A stretch of 32,726 bases of DNA, taken from the NCBI GenBank assembly GCA_031359995.1, contig JANMAT010000146.1, positions 1 through 32,726 of the forward strand. The letters are read 5' to 3'. This stretch comes from JANMAT01 sp031359995. Lineage in GTDB: Bacteria; Actinomycetota; Acidimicrobiia; Acidimicrobiales; Ilumatobacteraceae. The position numbers and the translations under genes are program-made. How positions within the stretch are numbered: the stretch's first letter is position 1; each line of letters opens with the position of its first letter. Below are positions 17,232-25,308 of this stretch, piece by piece. The notes below the pieces were generated by a model. It was given only the letters and a program-made list of their open reading frames with translations, did not search any database and was not told the origin of the DNA.

Positions 17232-17272
17232 GCTCAGCGAAGTTCCCCAGGTGTGCTCACCGAAGTTCCCCA
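17232..17272. mobile_element. IS21-like terminal direct repeats
   Basis: GCTCAGCGAAGTTCCCCA (17232-17249) and GCTCACCGAAGTTCCCCA (17255-17272) are direct repeats 23 bases apart with 17 of 18 positions the same. Multiple short repeats of this kind, with a TGTGCTCACCGAAGTTCC-like sequence, are found at the ends of IS21-family elements as I recall them. They sit exactly where the DUF6431-like gene loses its homology, which fits an insertion followed by loss of the rest of the element. Confidence 0.5.
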
Positions 17273-17384
17273 CCTGTGAGGTGTGGTCAACGCAGCGGGT
17301 TGCGGGTGCCGGTGGTGGTGCGGCGGAGGAGCCGGTCGAGGGGTGATCGTGCGGCGCCGGCTCGGTTGCTGGTTCATCGCCCTG

Positions 17385-17752
17385 TCCCGCTCGGTTCGCA
17401 TCACCCCGAGGAGCCCGTCGACATCTGCCGGTGCCAGCACCCTCGGGAGGGTCGTCACGTTGCGGACCAACGGCACACCCTGACGAGGACGGGACCGTTC
17501 CCGCCGGGTAGCGAGCCCGCGCGGGACCGGGTTACGAGCCACCGACGTGTCACCACGCGCCAACAAGTACGCACTCCACCTCGACACCGACGACACACGC
17601 CGCCGGACCGTGCGCGACGACACCCCACTCGATCCATCGATCCGGACCACCGTCCGGTCCCCGCCCGGGCTCTGCACCCGGATGAACGCCAACACATCCG
17701 CGCTGGTCGCCCTCGTCGGGGTCTTGTCCACGAACGCAAAGAACGTCCTCAC
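17385..17752 (-). pseudogene. Truncated tyrosine recombinase/integrase (N-terminal part only)
   Basis: Read on the minus strand from GTG 17752, the protein begins RTFFAFVDKTPTRATSADVL, has SGVSSRTVRRRVSSVSRWSA, then PLVRNVTTLPRVLAPADVDG and MRTERDRAM. This is the SAM-like core-binding domain of a phage-type integrase and the first few residues of the catalytic domain. After RDRAM (about 17,385) the sequence turns into Arg/Pro/His-rich nonsense, so the catalytic R-H-R-Y residues are absent. The very N-terminus also seems to be lost: an ALAWDL stretch resembling the usual 'YAWDL' lies one frame away, just upstream. It cannot be active. It is convergent with the DUF6431-like fragment. Confidence 0.72.
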
Positions 17753-18053
17753 TCAGGTCCCACGCCAACGCCACCAGCGTGACCACCGGACACGGCCCAA
17801 GCATCGCAGAAAGGGCTACAGATCACCCAGGTATCACGCGAACTCCAGCGCGGTTGGGGCGGGGGATCGCCGCTTGTATCGCGCCCGCCGGCGGTGGTCG
17901 CGGGGCCGAGCCCGTGGGTGGACTTTGGGCGCGCCTGCTCCGGCGGGGGGTGCAGTGGTCGGGCGAGGTGCGCGGGGTTCTTCGGAGCGACAGCGTGTCG
18001 AGTGTCAGCTCGAGAAGGTCAGGGTGATTGACCGGTGGCACCGGTGGCGTTCT
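17753..18053. other. Non-coding region between the integrase relict and the lipoprotein promoter
   Basis: I see no gene. The frames present have Arg/Pro-rich, family-free translations. The right end leads into the promoter of the lipoprotein operon. Confidence 0.5.
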
Positions 18054-18086
18054 CTCATCGTCTTCTCAGCCGCTGTTTCGTAGGTT
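18054..18086 (+). promoter_or_regulatory. Promoter with 11-base direct repeats before the lipoprotein operon
   Basis: CTCATC (18054-18059) and CTCAGC (18065-18070) are half-sites 11 bases apart, the spacing used by OmpR/PhoB-type response regulators. A TAGGTT -10 box lies at 18081-18086, exactly 10 bases after the second half-site. The predicted transcript starts at about 18093, next to ATG 18094, so the mRNA would be leaderless. The same arrangement occurs at 22764-22796. Confidence 0.65.
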
Positions 18087-18093
18087 TGGGCGC

Positions 18094-19053
18094 ATGGGAC
18101 GCGAACGACACTTTCATTCTCAATCAGCCGGGGTCGGCGGTATCCGTCGCCGGGCAGTGGTGTGTCTTGCTGTGATCGGTGTGGCCGCGCTGGGCGCGTG
18201 CGGGTCGGGTTCTGGTGTGTCTGTTCAGGCGGCGCGGACTTCGGTGGGGAGTGGGTCTCCATCGGAGTTGGCGTTCGGTCTCGACCAGAAGAGCTTGCTG
18301 GGCCGCCAGTTGAAGGTCGAGGCCCTCGTTGCTGTGTGCATGAAGACGCAGGGGTTCGACTACGTTCCGATGGACCCTACGACCGTGGTCGTCGGTCAGG
18401 GCAAGTTCGTGGTCACTGGGTTGACCGCGGATGAGTTCCGCAGGCTGTACGGCTACGGCATCACCACGACCTACGACAGCGTGGCGCCGGGTGGCAAGGT
18501 CGGTAGCCCCAACCCGAACGCCACGATCCGTGACGGGCTGAGCGCAACTGATCGGAAGGCTTACGACAGAGCGTTGAACGGGGGCAGCGTTGCAGGTACC
18601 TTCGCTGACGCCGTGGTGCAGGGCGACTTTTCGAAGCTTGCGGGGTGCAACAGGTCGGCCGCAGCGGAGGTGTTCGGTGGTTCCGAGGCGCTCAATGTGG
18701 TTCAGTCGGTGCTCGACGAGCTTGACAAGCGGGTGACGGCCGATCCGCAGATGGCCCAGGCCGAACGGGCGTGGGCCAACTGCCTTGGCGCGGCCGGTTT
18801 CAAGTACGCGACGAGCGATCAGATCGACGAGTCCCTTCGCCGAAGGCTGGACGCGATCGTCGGCACGAGCGGCGGCACGGGCTACGACCACCCCGCGCTG
18901 AGCGCGCTCCAGCAGGAGGAGTTGCGCATCGCTGACAGCGACTGGGCGTGTGAGATGAAGTTCAAGCAGCCGGTTGAACCGAAGGTGATCGCGGCGGTCG
19001 AAAGAGCCTACTTCGATGCGCACCCCGATCTCGCGGCGAAGGTGAAAGGGTGA
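18094..19053 (+). CDS. Putative lipoprotein, first gene of an efflux-type operon
   Basis: A 319-residue protein with a type II signal peptide. An Arg-containing N-terminus (IRRR) precedes a hydrophobic stretch, and the lipobox is LGAC with Cys36. The mature protein has four cysteines (82, 185, 230, 285). Two of them sit in matching motifs: C82-x4-GF-x-Y (VCMKTQGFDY) and C230-x4-GF-x-Y (NCLGAAGFKY), which suggests an internal duplication or paired disulfides. Start ATG 18094 has no ribosome site but fits a leaderless transcript from the promoter just upstream. The next gene starts 6 bases after the stop. I do not recognise a named family. By context it is the surface component of the ABC efflux system that follows. 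Confidence 0.88.
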   Translation: MGRERHFHSQSAGVGGIRRRAVVCLAVIGVAALGACGSGSGVSVQAARTSVGSGSPSELAFGLDQKSLLGRQLKVEALVAVCMKTQGFDYVPMDPTTVVVGQGKFVVTGLTADEFRRLYGYGITTTYDSVAPGGKVGSPNPNATIRDGLSATDRKAYDRALNGGSVAGTFADAVVQGDFSKLAGCNRSAAAEVFGGSEALNVVQSVLDELDKRVTADPQMAQAERAWANCLGAAGFKYATSDQIDESLRRRLDAIVGTSGGTGYDHPALSALQQEELRIADSDWACEMKFKQPVEPKVIAAVERAYFDAHPDLAAKVKG

Positions 19054-19059
19054 GCGTCG

Positions 19060-20868
19060 ATGGACACGAGACGGTTCGCGGCCTGCGCGGTCACCGGTGT
19101 CGTTCTCGTAGGTGCGTTCGGCTGGTTGGGTGGGAGTCGGCTCAAGTCGCCGGCGCAGGTGGCGGCGGAGACGGCCGCACCGGCGGCGTCGCTCATCACC
19201 GTGCGGGTGCAGAAGGTGACGCTCTCGGCCGATGTGATCACCCGGGGAACGGTCGGTCATCGCGCCGCGGTCAAGGTGAACCTGGCCGCGTCGGCCGTCA
19301 AGTTGCCCGCCGGCGGCGTCGTGACGCTGGCACCGGCGAAGGGAGCGCAGCTCGACGAGGGATCGCTCGCGCTTGCGGTGGGTGGTCGTCCGGTACTCGT
19401 GCTCTCCGGCACCGTTCCTGGCTTTCGCGATCTGTCGCTCGGCGCTGCGGGTGACGACGTTCGCCAGTTGGAGACCGCTCTCGTGCGGTTGGGATTCGAT
19501 CCCGGGCTGGTGGACGGCGTGTATGACGCGGCCACCGGCGCGGCGGTCGCGGCGTGGTACACCAAGTCAGGCTGGGAGCCCTTCGGCCCGACGGAGCAGC
19601 AGCGCCTGGCGTTGAGCACGACGGCAGAGACGGCGGCCAAGGCGTCGGCGGCGCGACTGCAGGCCGATCTGGCCGTCGCCCAAGCCCAGCGCCAACTCGA
19701 CATCGACGAACGCGACGCCAGGACCGCGCTCGCCACCGCCTTGGCCAAGGCCCGCTCGGCCACCGCGACCGCAGTGTCGAGCCGGCCGGCTATCGACGTG
19801 GCACTGGCAGTGAGCGACCGCGATCGGGCTCTCGCCGACGCCGACGTGGCCGCCAAGGCCGCGGCTCTCCGAGCGGCGCAGGCCGCCGGTCAGGCCGACG
19901 CCGTCGCCGTCGCCAGCGCCGAGTTGACCGCGGGCAAGGCCGCCCAAGTCGCCTCGGCCGCCACGGCAACGGCGGCGGTGCAACGGGCCCGCGACGACCT
20001 GGCCGCCGCCGAGCGCGAGGTTGCCGCCGCCGCGGCGGACGCGACCGTGGCGCAGGCTGCGGTGGACCGTGCTGCAGCGAGGACGGCGTCGCCGCCAGCG
20101 GACGTGACGTTGCTCCTGGAAGCCGCCGATCTCGCGGCGCACGACGAGGCTGCTGCCACGCAGGCGCTGGCGGCACTGCAGGCGCACACGGGGGTGCAGG
20201 TGCCCGCGGACGAGGTGATCTTCCTCGACGGTCTGCCTCGCCGTATCGACGATGTGCAGGTCAAACGGGGTGACCAGGTAGGCGCAGCGCTGATGACGGT
20301 CAGCGGGCTGGCGCTGTCGATCGACGCATCATTGTCGGTCAACGACGCCAAGTTGGTGCCGATCGGCGCCCGCGTCTCGATCGAAGAACCCGACCTCGGC
20401 ATCACCGCCACCGGCGTCGTGAGCGTCAGGGCCGATCAGGCCGGCACCAACGGCGTCGATCCGCAACGGTTCTACGTCGAAGTGACACCCGACAACGCAC
20501 CGGCCAGCCTCGTGGGAGCGTCGGTGAAGTTGACGATCCCGGTGCGCTCGACCGCCGGTTTGGTTCTCGCGGTCCCGCTGAGTGCGCTCACCGTCGGGGC
20601 CTCAGGCTCGTCACGACTCGAGGTCGTCACCGCGACCGCGACCCGCTTCGTCGACGTCACACCCGGTCTCGTGGCGCAGGGCCTCGTCGAGGTCACCGCC
20701 CGAGCCGGCGAGCTCACCGAGGGCGACAACGTGGTCGTCGGGCGCGGCTCGGAGCAACTGGTGCTGCCGAACGCGGCCCGCACGACAAACCCGCCCGCGT
20801 CCTCAACGCCGGCGCCCGGGGCGACCAACACGACCACGACCGCTCCCGGAACCACCGGGAAGGCCTGA
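19060..20868 (+). CDS. Membrane fusion protein (HlyD/MacA-like) with peptidoglycan-binding domain
   Basis: A 602-residue adaptor of an ABC efflux system. One N-terminal membrane anchor (about 8-28) is followed by a beta segment. A peptidoglycan-binding type 1 domain lies at about 128-170 (GAAGDDVRQLETALVRLGF, DGVYDAATGAAVAAW). An Ala-rich coiled coil covers about 185-355, with many heptad-like Ala, Glu and Asp residues. Beta-barrel domains and a Thr/Pro-rich tail complete it. A peptidoglycan-binding insert in the adaptor is typical of Gram-positive actinobacterial versions, where it would hold the adaptor in the wall. The gene lies 6 bases after the lipoprotein gene and 2 bases before the ABC ATPase gene, so it is co-transcribed. 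The substrate is unknown. Confidence 0.92.
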   Translation: MDTRRFAACAVTGVVLVGAFGWLGGSRLKSPAQVAAETAAPAASLITVRVQKVTLSADVITRGTVGHRAAVKVNLAASAVKLPAGGVVTLAPAKGAQLDEGSLALAVGGRPVLVLSGTVPGFRDLSLGAAGDDVRQLETALVRLGFDPGLVDGVYDAATGAAVAAWYTKSGWEPFGPTEQQRLALSTTAETAAKASAARLQADLAVAQAQRQLDIDERDARTALATALAKARSATATAVSSRPAIDVALAVSDRDRALADADVAAKAAALRAAQAAGQADAVAVASAELTAGKAAQVASAATATAAVQRARDDLAAAEREVAAAAADATVAQAAVDRAAARTASPPADVTLLLEAADLAAHDEAAATQALAALQAHTGVQVPADEVIFLDGLPRRIDDVQVKRGDQVGAALMTVSGLALSIDASLSVNDAKLVPIGARVSIEEPDLGITATGVVSVRADQAGTNGVDPQRFYVEVTPDNAPASLVGASVKLTIPVRSTAGLVLAVPLSALTVGASGSSRLEVVTATATRFVDVTPGLVAQGLVEVTARAGELTEGDNVVVGRGSEQLVLPNAARTTNPPASSTPAPGATNTTTTAPGTTGKA

Positions 20869-20870
20869 CC

Positions 20871-21566
20871 GTGGCACTCATCGATGCGGACGACGTGGGC
20901 CGCCGTTACGGTGCTGATCCGGGCGTGGTCGCTCTCCAGCACGCCACCTTACGCGTGGACCACGGCGACTCGGTGGCTGTCGTCGGCCCGTCCGGGTCGG
21001 GGAAGTCGACGTTGCTGCACATCCTCGGCTGCCTCGATCGACCGACGTCGGGAACCTACCGGCTCGACGGGGTCGACACGGCCGGGCTCGACGACCACGA
21101 GCTGGCCCGGTTGCGAGGAGAGCGCATCGGCTTCGTGTTCCAGTCGTTCCACCTCCTCGCCTACCGCAGCGCGCTCGACAACGTGATGATGGCCGAGGTG
21201 TACCAGCGCCGGTCCCGCTCGGGGCGGCGCGCCCGGGCTCTCGCGGCACTTGAACGCGTGGGGCTCGCCCACCGCGCCGACCACCTGCCCGCGAGCATGT
21301 CCGGCGGGGAACGCCAGCGCGTCGCCATCGCCCGCGCGGTCGTGACCGCGCCTCCGTTGCTGCTCTGCGACGAACCGACCGGCAACCTCGACTCCGCAAC
21401 CACCGCCCGCATCCTCGCCTTGCTCGACGACCTCCGGCGCGACGGCCTCACCCTCGTGCTCATCACCCACGACCCGGTCGTTGCCGCCCACGCCACACGC
21501 TGCGTGCACATCGTCGACGGCATCCTCACCGAGCCGTCGCCCAACCCTGCCAGGACGGCACGGTGA
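20871..21566 (+). CDS. ABC transporter ATPase, MacB/LolD type
   Basis: A cytoplasmic nucleotide-binding subunit of 231 residues. Walker A is GPSGSGKST (about 39-47), the Q-loop is FVFQSFHLL, the signature is MSGGERQRV, Walker B is LLLCDEPTG, and the switch His is in LITHD. The 'FQxFHLLxxxSALDNV' and 'DEPTGNLDS' wording is that of the MacB/LolD subfamily, which works with FtsX-type permeases by mechanotransmission. Start GTG 20871 follows the adaptor gene stop by 2 bases, and the 3' end overlaps the permease gene by 4 bases (GTGA). Confidence 0.97.
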   Translation: MALIDADDVGRRYGADPGVVALQHATLRVDHGDSVAVVGPSGSGKSTLLHILGCLDRPTSGTYRLDGVDTAGLDDHELARLRGERIGFVFQSFHLLAYRSALDNVMMAEVYQRRSRSGRRARALAALERVGLAHRADHLPASMSGGERQRVAIARAVVTAPPLLLCDEPTGNLDSATTARILALLDDLRRDGLTLVLITHDPVVAAHATRCVHIVDGILTEPSPNPARTAR

Positions 21567-22759
21567 GGATCCTCGATCTGTGGCACGAGTCGCTCGCCGC
21601 CTGCCTGGCTCGGCCGGCACGGGCGATCCTGACCGTGCTCGGCACCGTGCTCGGCATCGCTGCACTCGTCGCCACGCTCGGGATCTCCAAGACGACTGGG
21701 GGTCAGATCACGGCCCGATTCGACGCGCTCGCCGCCACCGACGTGACGGTGACCCCCCGCGTGTCGGGCGGTCCCGTCGTGTCCCGGGTGATTCCGTGGG
21801 ACGCCGCCGCGCGCCTCGAACGCCTCGCCGGCGTGGCTGCCGCCGGCACCGCGGCCGACGTCGACACCAAGGGCGCACTCACGCGGGCGGTGCCCCTCAA
21901 CGACCCCACCGGCCAGTCGACGTTCCAGCTCCCGGTGAAAGCAGCGTCCCCAGGACTGTTCGCGGCCATCCGTGCCCGCTTGCGCAGCGGACGCGTCTTC
22001 GATGCCGGTCACTCGCAACGCGCGGATCGCGTGGTGGTACTCGGTCCCGCCGCCGCCGAACGGCTCGGTCTCGTCGACGCCCACCAACAGCCGGCGATCT
22101 TCGTCGGCGAGCACCTGTACCTGGTCGTTGGCATCCTGAGCGACGTCTCCCGGCAAGCCGAACTGCTCGGCGCCGTCATCATGCCCGAAGGAACCGCCCG
22201 ACACGACTTCGCTCTCGCCGCGCCCGGCACCGTCCAGATCGACACCACCGTCGGCGCCGCCCGGCTCGTCGCGCACCAGGCGCCCATCGCGCTGAACCCC
22301 GACGACCCCACGGTGTTCCGGGTCGCCCAACCCCCCGACGCATCCTCGACGAGGAACGCCGTACGCAACGACCTCAACGCCCTGTTCGTCACGCTCGGCT
22401 CAGTCTCGCTACTCGTCGGTGCCCTAGGCATCGCCAACGTCACGCTCGTGTCTGTGCTCGAGCGCGTCGGTGAGATCGGCCTGCGCCGTGCCCTCGGCGC
22501 CGGGCGCCGTCACATCGCCGCACAGTTCCTGACCGAGAGCGCCGTAACCGGCCTCGTCGGCGGCATCATCGGCACCAGCCTCGGGGTCATCACCATCGTG
22601 CTCGTGGCGTGGCAGCAGCGCTGGACCCCGGTGCTGGACCCTCGATTGCCGCTCGTGGCTCCCGCGGTCGGAACCCTGATCGGGTTGATCGCCGGTCTGT
22701 ACCCGGCGTGGCGCGCCGCGCGACTCCAGCCCGTCGAAGCACTCCGCAGCGGCACCTGA
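21563..22759 (+). CDS. MacB/FtsX-family ABC transporter permease
   Basis: A membrane subunit of 398 residues. One N-terminal membrane helix (about 20-42) is followed by an extracellular MacB-type core domain of about 230 residues. Three C-terminal helices (about 275-300, 325-350 and 365-385) follow. The FtsX signature region is LERVGEIGLRRALGAGRRHI and the end is AARLQPVEALRSGT. This is the normal topology for the type VII ABC superfamily. Start GTG 21563 overlaps the ATPase stop. Together with the adaptor and ATPase it forms a complete MacAB-like exporter. The substrate is unknown but may be a cell-envelope-active peptide or lipid. Confidence 0.95.
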   Translation: MRILDLWHESLAACLARPARAILTVLGTVLGIAALVATLGISKTTGGQITARFDALAATDVTVTPRVSGGPVVSRVIPWDAAARLERLAGVAAAGTAADVDTKGALTRAVPLNDPTGQSTFQLPVKAASPGLFAAIRARLRSGRVFDAGHSQRADRVVVLGPAAAERLGLVDAHQQPAIFVGEHLYLVVGILSDVSRQAELLGAVIMPEGTARHDFALAAPGTVQIDTTVGAARLVAHQAPIALNPDDPTVFRVAQPPDASSTRNAVRNDLNALFVTLGSVSLLVGALGIANVTLVSVLERVGEIGLRRALGAGRRHIAAQFLTESAVTGLVGGIIGTSLGVITIVLVAWQQRWTPVLDPRLPLVAPAVGTLIGLIAGLYPAWRAARLQPVEALRSGT

Positions 22760-22763
22760 GAAC

Positions 22764-22796
22764 CTCAGCAGGCTCTCAGCACCGATGTCCTACCCT
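22764..22796 (+). promoter_or_regulatory. Promoter with 11-base direct repeats before the PepSY-two-component genes
   Basis: CTCAGC (22764-22769) and CTCAGC (22775-22780) are perfect half-sites 11 bases apart. A TACCCT -10 box (22791-22796) follows after exactly 10 bases. Spacing and sequence match the promoter at 18054-18086. It lies immediately after the permease stop, so it can give the PepSY and two-component genes an internal promoter. The start point would be near 22803, leaving a short leader with a GAGAGGAA ribosome site. Confidence 0.68.
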
Positions 22797-22829
22797 CACA
22801 CTGTTGACCCAACGAGAGGAACCACAACC

Positions 22830-23171
22830 ATGATCACACCACGTAGGAAGCTACTGCTCGCCGCCGTCGGCATCGTCGCCGCACTCGGCGTCGCCGGCGC
22901 CGCGAACGCCACCGCCACCACCGATCCGCCCGCCGAAGCCAACCGGGAAGTGGCCTACACCAAAGCGCACCTCGCCGAGGCCAGCGTCAGCCAAGCCGCC
23001 GCTGAGACGACCGCGACACAACTGCACCCCGGCACCGTCATCGATGCTCATCTCGAATCCGAGGACCACGGTCTCGTCTGGGAGATCAAGCCCGACGACG
23101 GTACGACCATCTGGGAAGTGCAGCTCGATGCCCACACCGGTGCAGTCGTGAGCGACCAGGCCAGCGACTGA
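22830..23171 (+). CDS. Small secreted PepSY-domain protein
   Basis: A 113-residue exported protein. A signal peptide (MITPRRKLLLAAVGIVAALG, ending near ANA) is followed by a single PepSY domain. It has a helix with a small-residue-rich start, then GTVIDAHLESEDHGLVWEI, and finally WEVQLDAHTGAVVSD. PepSY domains are thought to inhibit or bind proteases and peptides at the cell surface. Start ATG 22830 follows GAGAGGAA by 8 bases. Its place between an efflux permease and a two-component system fits a sensing partner or co-regulated envelope protein, as in other PepSY-linked regulatory loci. The exact role is unknown. Confidence 0.9.
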   Translation: MITPRRKLLLAAVGIVAALGVAGAANATATTDPPAEANREVAYTKAHLAEASVSQAAAETTATQLHPGTVIDAHLESEDHGLVWEIKPDDGTTIWEVQLDAHTGAVVSDQASD

Positions 23172-23187
23172 ACCAGCCAGGTCCGCG

Positions 23188-23199
23188 TAGGCTCACCGG
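23188..23199 (+). promoter_or_regulatory. Possible leaderless promoter at the response-regulator gene
   Basis: TAGGCT (23188-23193) lies 5 bases before GTG 23199, the outermost in-frame start of the response regulator. A transcript starting 7 bases after the box would begin at or next to that GTG. No direct-repeat half-sites precede it, so this is weaker than the two promoters upstream. Confidence 0.3.
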
Positions 23200-23246
23200 T
23201 GACATCACGTGACGGCGCGCGCCTGTCCGGGTCGAAGGGGACCGTC

Positions 23247-23921
23247 GTGAAGGTGCTGGTGGTCGAAGACGACGAACCGCTCGCCGCCGCGCTGCAGCGC
23301 GGACTGCGTGACGAGGGCTTCAACGTCACCGTGGCCCACGATGGCAACGTCGCCCTCGATCACACCATCGACACCACCTTCGACGTGATCGTGCTCGATC
23401 TCATGGTGCCCGGGTTGAACGGCTATCGAATCCTGTCCGAGCTCCGTGCCCGCAACGACTGGACACCGGTCCTCGTACTCACCGCCAAGCAAGGCGAGTA
23501 CGACCAGACCGACGTGCTCGACGGCGGCGCCGACGACTTCCTCTCCAAACCGTTCTCATTTCCCGTGCTCATCGCCCATCTGCGGGCGCTAGTACGGCGC
23601 TCCAAGAACATCGCGTCGACGCTGCAGGCCGGCGATCTGATGCTCGACAGTCGCCAACGTCGCTGCTGGCGCGCCGACACCGAGATCTCGCTCACCCGAC
23701 GAGAGTTCGCCCTGCTCGAGGTGCTCATGCGGCGAGCCGGCGAAGCCATACCCAAGCAGGAACTCCTCCACGAGGTGTGGGACGTCGCGTTCGACGCGGA
23801 CCCCAACATCGTCGAGGTCTACGCCCGCTACCTGCGGACCAAGATCGACCTCCCGTTCCGACGAACCTCACTCGAGACGGTTCGCGGTGTCGGCTACCGC
23901 CTCCGAGCCGACGGTGCGTGA
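23247..23921 (+). CDS. OmpR/PhoB-family response regulator
   Basis: A two-component DNA-binding regulator of 224 residues. The receiver domain has the acidic pocket E7-D8-D9 (VVEDDE), phospho-acceptor D51 (VLDLMVPG), Thr in LTAK and Lys in LSKPF. The C-terminal winged helix ends GVGYRLRADGA. I start it at GTG 23247, because AAGGGGA lies 6 bases upstream and the family begins KVLVVEDD. GTG 23199 is in frame 16 codons earlier and could be used from a leaderless transcript. The stop overlaps the kinase start. It probably binds the 11-base direct repeats before the lipoprotein and PepSY genes, making the locus autoregulated. That target is inferred. Confidence 0.94.
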   Translation: MKVLVVEDDEPLAAALQRGLRDEGFNVTVAHDGNVALDHTIDTTFDVIVLDLMVPGLNGYRILSELRARNDWTPVLVLTAKQGEYDQTDVLDGGADDFLSKPFSFPVLIAHLRALVRRSKNIASTLQAGDLMLDSRQRRCWRADTEISLTRREFALLEVLMRRAGEAIPKQELLHEVWDVAFDADPNIVEVYARYLRTKIDLPFRRTSLETVRGVGYRLRADGA

Positions 23922-25308
23922 TCGCCCGACGGGTCGCGGCTCGATCCGTGTCCGCACCACGCTCGCGGCCACCGCCGTCGTCGCCGCCGCGCTCGCCATC
24001 GGCGGGTTCGGCGCCCTGCACCTCATGGACCGCCAGCTCGCCAAGCGCCTGGACATCGCCCTGCGGACGCGACTCGACGAGCTGCAAGCGACCGCCCCCG
24101 ACCTCGTGCTCCCGCCCCTGCTCCCAGACACCGGCGACGAGGGCAGCATCATTCAGGTGCTCGGCGCCGACGGCAACGTCATCTCCCAGAGCGCAACGAT
24201 CACCGTGCGGGCACCGCTCGACCCGCCGCCGTCCACCGGCGGGATCACCGTGCTCCACACCATCGAGCTCGCACCCATCGGCGATGGCGGACCGTACCGG
24301 ATCGCCAGCCGACGGATGCACGGTTCCGACGGCGATCTCACCGCCGTGGTCGGTGCCGCCCTCGACCCCAACCGGGAGACCCAAGCCATGATGCGATGGG
24401 TGCTCATCGCGTCATTCCCGGCGCTGCTCACGGCGGTCGCGGCGACCACCTGGCGGTCGACCAGCCGTGTCCTCGCTCCGGTCGAAGCGATCCGTTCCAC
24501 CGTCGCCGCCATCTCGGCCGTCGACCTCGACCAGCGAGTGCCCGAACCCACCGGCCGCAACGAAATGGCCAGCCTCGCCCGAACCATGAACGACATGCTC
24601 GAACGCCTCGAGGACACCCACCGACGCCAACGCGCCTTCGTCGCCGACGCATCCCACGAGCTCCGCACCCCGCTCGCCTCGCTCCAAGCCCAACTCGACG
24701 TGGCGTTGAACCACCCGGAAAGCACCGACTGGACCACGCTGGCACGACATCTGCAGCACGACACCCGACGCATCCAACACCTCGCCGACAACCTCCTCTT
24801 CCTCGCCGCCACCGACGAACATCCGGCCCCTCCTCTCGTGGAACCCGTCGACCTCGACGAGATCGTCCTGCACGCCATCGAGCCACTCCGATCCCGAGGT
24901 CGCGTGCTCGTCGACATCACCAACGTCAGCGCAGCCCGAGTCACCGGCGACGCGTCGCAGCTCGGGCGCCTCATCAACAACCTGCTCGACAACGCCGAAC
25001 GCCACGCCAACCAGAAGGTGTGCATCGAGCTCCGCGAGTGCGGGAACCACACCGAACTCGTCGTGGCCGACGACGGGCCCGGCATACCCCGGGAACACCG
25101 CCAACTGGTCTTCGAACGCTTCACCCGACTCGACCAACCCCGCCGTCGTCACGTCGGAGGCGCCGGCCTCGGCCTCGCCATCGTGAAAGCCATCGCCGAC
25201 ACACATCACGCCACCGTCGCGATCGCCGACACCCACGACGGGACACGCATCGTCGTCACCCTCCCCGCATGGCCGAGCACCCACGAAGAACCTGACCGTG
25301 AACCCTGA
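23914..25308 (+). CDS. Sensor histidine kinase, partner of the response regulator
   Basis: A membrane kinase of 464 residues from GTG 23914, which overlaps the regulator gene by 8 bases. GTG 23887 is also in frame. Two membrane helices (about 15-38 and 160-180) flank an extracytoplasmic sensor of about 120 residues, and a HAMP segment follows. The phospho-acceptor is H248 in FVADASHELRTPLASL. The ATPase domain has the N box (NLLDNAERHA), G1 (DDGPGIP), F box (FERFTR) and G2 (GGAGLGLAI). All catalytic motifs are intact. The order response regulator then kinase, downstream of an efflux pump and PepSY gene, suggests that it senses an envelope signal linked to the pump substrate. Confidence 0.95.
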   Translation: MRDRPTGRGSIRVRTTLAATAVVAAALAIGGFGALHLMDRQLAKRLDIALRTRLDELQATAPDLVLPPLLPDTGDEGSIIQVLGADGNVISQSATITVRAPLDPPPSTGGITVLHTIELAPIGDGGPYRIASRRMHGSDGDLTAVVGAALDPNRETQAMMRWVLIASFPALLTAVAATTWRSTSRVLAPVEAIRSTVAAISAVDLDQRVPEPTGRNEMASLARTMNDMLERLEDTHRRQRAFVADASHELRTPLASLQAQLDVALNHPESTDWTTLARHLQHDTRRIQHLADNLLFLAATDEHPAPPLVEPVDLDEIVLHAIEPLRSRGRVLVDITNVSAARVTGDASQLGRLINNLLDNAERHANQKVCIELRECGNHTELVVADDGPGIPREHRQLVFERFTRLDQPRRRHVGGAGLGLAIVKAIADTHHATVAIADTHDGTRIVVTLPAWPSTHEEPDREP

